A stretch of DNA of 8,989 nt. Source: Desulfobacterales bacterium (GTDB lineage: Bacteria; Desulfobacterota; Desulfobacteria; Desulfobacterales; Desulfobacteraceae). Where the stretch lies: contig JAKSBO010001034.1 in NCBI GenBank assembly GCA_022361095.1, forward strand, positions 1 to 8,989, written 5' to 3'. The position numbers and the translations under genes were made by a program. Below, one piece after another: positions 6,855-8,989 of the stretch; the first letter of the stretch is position 1; the number at the start of each line of letters is the position of its first letter. The notes beneath the pieces were generated by a model. The model searched no databases, was not told where the DNA came from, and saw only the letters and a list, made by a program, of their open reading frames with translations.

Positions 6855-7754
6855 ATGTTACGAAAATTAAAGCTCGCCGGTTTAACCCTTGCCCTGACAG
6901 CGCTTTGCACAGGTACGGTCTATGCGCACGCATTGTGGGTCAACATCAACGAATCCTTTACCCATCCCCCGGGACATGTCATCACCAGCCTTGGCTGGGG
7001 GCATGCCATGCCCCTGGATGATTTTCTTATGTCCGAAGCCGGTGCCGTTGAAATTGAAAAATACAGCCTGGTGGGCCCGGATAATTCCATCACGCCCATT
7101 CCTTTGCCTGTTATCAAACAGGAAAACGCAACCAACTCCAAAACCGGAATGACCATTGTGCCCGGAGACCTGGGGTTAAGAAAAATCTCTCTAACGGATA
7201 AGACCATACCCGGGACATACCAGGTAACCGCCGAATCCAAGGCCACCTATTTTACCGGGTATGTGGATGCCAAGGGCAAACACAAAATGACCACCAAACC
7301 CATGGATGAGATAAAGGGAGCAAAATCCTTTAATTTCAGCACCCGGTACAAAGCCGTAGGCAAATCCTATTTCGGCATTGAACGCTGGACCCAGCCCAAA
7401 CCCGTGGGATATGAACTTGAAATCCTGCCAGAAACCGACATGAGTGCCGTCAAGGCAGGAGACCTGGTCAAATTTACGGTCACCCTCAACGGCAAACCGC
7501 TGACCTGCGATATGAAAGGCATGAACTACCTGCATATGACCTCCAACACCTTCGGCGGTCCGGATCAATACATGCTCACGGCATATATCATGGAGGGCAA
7601 GGCCCAGATCCGGGTACCCACCGCCGGTGCCTGGATGGCCTCGGTCACGGTGAAAAAAGAGGTTACCAAGGATAATGACCTCAAAAATCTGGTCAAAAAG
7701 TGCCAGTCCATCTATTACGGTGCCACCGTATCTTTTACGGCTAAGCCCAAATAA
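6855..7754 (+). CDS. DUF4198 (COG5266-type) periplasmic protein
   Basis: A 299-aa secreted protein of the DUF4198 type, a group that includes periplasmic components annotated with Co/Ni transport (COG5266). The signal peptide covers 1-24 (KLK at 4-6, hydrophobic 8-20, VYA before the cut). The mature chain starts HALWVN, the His-aromatic opening typical of the family. Later features are TYQVTAESKATYFTGYVD in the middle, a second beta-sandwich half starting near GYELEILPETD, and the C-terminal YYGATVSFTAK. Two Cys lie in the second half (TCD and KCQ). The role may be metal binding in the periplasm; there is no transporter gene of the CbiM/NikM type in the window to support nickel or cobalt specifically. 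It follows the small secreted protein by 19 bases with AAAGGAG upstream and is the last gene of the operon. A degraded copy of its 3' end lies at 8897-8935. Confidence 0.8.
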   Translation: MLRKLKLAGLTLALTALCTGTVYAHALWVNINESFTHPPGHVITSLGWGHAMPLDDFLMSEAGAVEIEKYSLVGPDNSITPIPLPVIKQENATNSKTGMTIVPGDLGLRKISLTDKTIPGTYQVTAESKATYFTGYVDAKGKHKMTTKPMDEIKGAKSFNFSTRYKAVGKSYFGIERWTQPKPVGYELEILPETDMSAVKAGDLVKFTVTLNGKPLTCDMKGMNYLHMTSNTFGGPDQYMLTAYIMEGKAQIRVPTAGAWMASVTVKKEVTKDNDLKNLVKKCQSIYYGATVSFTAKPK

Positions 7755-7769
7755 TGCCCGACCGAAGAC

Positions 7770-7781
7770 CGAAAATTTTCG
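7770..7781. other. Perfect 12-bp AT-rich palindrome after the operon
   Basis: CGAAAATTTTCG is a perfect palindrome 15 bases after the DUF4198 stop. It has no T-run after it and would make only a weak, loopless hairpin, so it is not a convincing terminator. It could be a protein-binding site, or chance. Confidence 0.3.
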
Positions 7782-7824
7782 TTCAGACACTAAATAACCA
7801 CTGACCCCAAACGCTTTTTTTGCC

Positions 7825-7861
7825 CTTGCCCGGCCCGATAATACTTATGGGGCCGGGCAGG
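7825..7861. terminator. GC-rich hairpin between operon and methyltransferase
   Basis: TGCCCGGCCC (7827-7836) pairs perfectly with GGGCCGGGCA (7850-7859). The stem extends by a G-T and a C-G pair outward and, after one G-G mismatch, by four more A-T pairs inward (ATAA/TTAT) around a 3-base loop. It lies between the end of the exporter operon and the methyltransferase gene. No U-tract follows on either strand; a T-run (CTTTTTTTG) lies on the wrong side, just before it. It may act as a terminator of the non-canonical type, as an mRNA 3'-end stabiliser, or as a repeat unit. The structure is clear; the function is not. Confidence 0.45.
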
Positions 7862-7891
7862 CTCTAAATTGATTGTAAGGAATCGTGTTTA

Positions 7892-8695
7892 ATGGAACAT
7901 TCTCTTTCAGGCATTCCCGAAACCTTATTGGTTGCATTGTGGGCCAGGGCTGCCGAGACGCGTATGCCCACGCCCCTGATCAGGGATGAAAAGGCCGTGG
8001 AAATGGTCGGGCAGATTGATTATGATTTCACCCGGTTTGAAAAAGGGGGCAAAATGACCCAGACCGGTGTGGCAGTCCGCACCCAAATTTTGGATTCGGC
8101 CCTTCTTCAATATTTGAGCCTCCACCCGGATGCGGTGGTGATTAATCTAGGCGCAGGGCTGGATACCCGCCATGCCCGTCTGGATTGCCGGCACCATGAT
8201 TGGTATGAAATTGATTTACCCGAGTCCATCGCCCTGAGGCGGCACTTTTTTAAAGAATCCGAATCCTACCGTTTTATTGAAAAATCCATATTTGATCTGT
8301 CATGGATGCAGGACGTCAATGTGAGTGACCGCCCGGTCCTCTTTCTGGCCGAAGGCCTGTTGATGTACTTTGAAGAGCCCATTGTAAAAAAATTTTTTAA
8401 AGATCTGGCCAACACATTCCCCCGGGGCCGAATATTGTTTGAAACCCTGCCGCCGATAGTGGTCGGCAAAAGCAAGCATCATAGTTCATTAAATAAAATG
8501 GACTCCCGGGCAGAGTTCAAATGGGGCCTGAAAGATCCCCGGGTGCTTGAGGCCTGGCATCCGGAGATCCGTTTGCTGGACACCTGGAATTACAGCGACC
8601 ATTGTAAGCGCCGCTGGGGAATTTACGGTGTAATTGCAAGGCTTCCATTTGTCCGTCCGCACCTTGCCTGCAGGATTATTTATCTCTCTTTTTAG
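7892..8695 (+). CDS. SAM-dependent methyltransferase, LCMT/TcmP (COG3315) type
   Basis: A 267-aa class I methyltransferase of the leucine carboxyl methyltransferase/TcmP-like family, which O-methylates small molecules or carboxyl groups using S-adenosylmethionine. The family N-terminus is present, with a conserved basic VRTQILDS near 62-69. Motif I is NLGAGLDTR at 85-93 (SAM binding), motif II is WYEIDLPE at 104-111, and the post-motif block is FLAEGLLMYFEE at 151-162. There is no signal peptide, so it is cytoplasmic. The length is normal. TAAGGAA lies 9 bases before the ATG. It is separated from the operon by 137 bases with a hairpin, so it is probably a separate unit, though readthrough is possible. 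The substrate cannot be told from the sequence. It is bracketed by a direct repeat of the DUF4198 gene end, which may mean it arrived or was retained through a local rearrangement. Confidence 0.9.
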   Translation: MEHSLSGIPETLLVALWARAAETRMPTPLIRDEKAVEMVGQIDYDFTRFEKGGKMTQTGVAVRTQILDSALLQYLSLHPDAVVINLGAGLDTRHARLDCRHHDWYEIDLPESIALRRHFFKESESYRFIEKSIFDLSWMQDVNVSDRPVLFLAEGLLMYFEEPIVKKFFKDLANTFPRGRILFETLPPIVVGKSKHHSSLNKMDSRAEFKWGLKDPRVLEAWHPEIRLLDTWNYSDHCKRRWGIYGVIARLPFVRPHLACRIIYLSF

Positions 8696-8924
8696 GTTAA
8701 CCCTGTTCGGAAAATATAAAACCAGGGCCTTAAAAGGGGGTCAACAACACCGAAAAAGTTTTTAAGGCCCAGGTTACCCAGAATATCTTCGGCAGGCATA
8801 TCCGTCAGCCGGGTGGACCGGTCAACCCGACAATGCGGTTTTCCTCTAAGACCGTTTTTTCCTGATCAAGCAGGGCCGGTATTCGTTCAGGGTAAATAAT
8901 ACGGGGCCACCGTATCTTTTCCGG
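8692..8924 (-). pseudogene. Possible frameshifted coding remnant, unidentified
   Basis: Two overlapping minus-strand frames both look coding-like without a plausible start. One is open from 8924 to 8808 (39 codons, including YPERIPALLDQEKTVLEENR) and ends in TGA. The other, in a different frame, is open from 8865 to 8695 (57 codons, including MPAEDILGNLGLKNFFGVVD and DPLLRPWFYIFRTGLT) and ends in TAA at 8692-8694, overlapping the methyltransferase stop tail to tail. Joined by one indel they would give the C-terminus of a single protein. I recognise no family. The stretch overlaps the DUF4198-derived repeat at its right end, which argues for patchwork or for chance. It is the only coding-like material in the last 290 bases. 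Confidence 0.2.
8720..8775. terminator. Long inverted repeat after the methyltransferase gene
   Basis: AACCAGGGCCTTAAAA (8720-8735) is the inverse of TTTTAAGGCCCAGGTT (8760-8775) with one A-A mismatch in 16 positions, around a 24-base loop. It starts 25 bases after the methyltransferase stop, a suitable place for a transcription terminator. On the plus strand no U-tract follows. On the minus strand the arm runs into a T-rich stretch (GGTTTTATATTTT), so it would work better as an intrinsic terminator for leftward transcription from beyond the window. Confidence 0.45.
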
Positions 8925-8935
8925 CTAAACCTTGA
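8897..8935 (+). pseudogene. Degraded copy of the 3' end of the DUF4198 gene
   Basis: Bases 8897-8931 match 7713-7747 at 31 of 35 positions with no gap (offset 1184). In the corresponding frame the copy reads YGATVSFPAKP followed by TGA (8933-8935), against YGATVSFTAKPK and TAA in the intact gene. The codon just before is TAA instead of TAT, so nothing longer is open in this frame. Upstream similarity fades at once, and downstream only short collinear matches such as ACCGAA remain. It appears to be the tail of a lost paralogue or one side of a duplication around the methyltransferase gene. Confidence 0.6.
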
Positions 8936-8989
8936 ATACGTTAAACATTAACCGAATTCAAAGGAAAATAAAAATCCTCCCGGGCAGGA

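Noticed and set aside
7191..7790. Open frame of 199 codons on the minus strand across the DUF4198 gene
   Set aside because: It is antisense to a gene with a signal peptide and family motifs. The translation has no recognisable pattern and no promoter was seen.
8692..8799. A 35-codon minus-strand gene starting with ATG at 8799
   Set aside because: No ribosome site precedes the ATG and the coding-like signal continues upstream of it, so it is better read as part of a decayed longer frame than as a small gene.
1..8989. CRISPR array, tRNA or rRNA genes, insertion sequence
   Set aside because: No regularly spaced repeats, cloverleaf-like segment, conserved rRNA sequence, transposase frame or terminal inverted repeats with target duplication were seen by eye.

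Overview
The window looks like chromosomal DNA of a Gram-negative, probably anaerobic Desulfobacterota-type bacterium (Desulfobacteraceae-like). The evidence is indirect: moderate GC, strong GGAGG ribosome binding sites, Sec signal peptides, an outer-membrane beta-barrel protein ending in Phe, and a gene mix (MMPL exporter with LolA-like and barrel partners, DUF4198 protein, TcmP/LCMT-type methyltransferase) that I associate with that group. The lineage is an inference, not a read-out.

Left part, minus strand (1-1878): a BlaI/MecI-type repressor gene and a BlaR1/MecR1-type M56 metalloprotease gene overlap by one base and share a promoter that carries two BlaI-type dyads (ATTACA-N2-TGTAAT). 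The protease does not end in a penicillin-binding sensor domain. It ends in a short extracytoplasmic domain that resembles DUF3887, so the signal is unlikely to be a classical beta-lactam-acylation signal. A third minus-strand frame, possibly the start of yidD, runs off the left edge.

Intergenic region (1809-2078): besides the BlaI operators it holds two different pairs of direct repeats next to a TATACT box. They look like regulator sites for the rightward operon.

Centre, plus strand (2079-7754): five tightly packed genes that are very likely one operon. They encode a periplasmic LolA-like protein, a DUF1302-like outer-membrane barrel, a 12-TM MMPL/RND exporter, a 108-aa secreted protein and a 299-aa DUF4198 secreted protein. 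The first three form a plausible trans-envelope route for a hydrophobic substrate (inner-membrane pump, periplasmic carrier, outer-membrane barrel). The last two are both predicted to start with His after signal cleavage, which suggests periplasmic metal handling; how they relate to the exporter is unknown.

Right part (7755-8989): a GC-rich hairpin without a U-tract, a SAM-dependent methyltransferase of the LCMT/TcmP type, a long inverted repeat, and a degraded copy of the 3' end of the DUF4198 gene. That copy means the methyltransferase is bracketed by a 35-bp imperfect direct repeat (31 of 35 identical), a trace of duplication, deletion or insertion. The last 300 bases hold no intact gene that I can support, but a frameshifted coding-like stretch lies on the minus strand.
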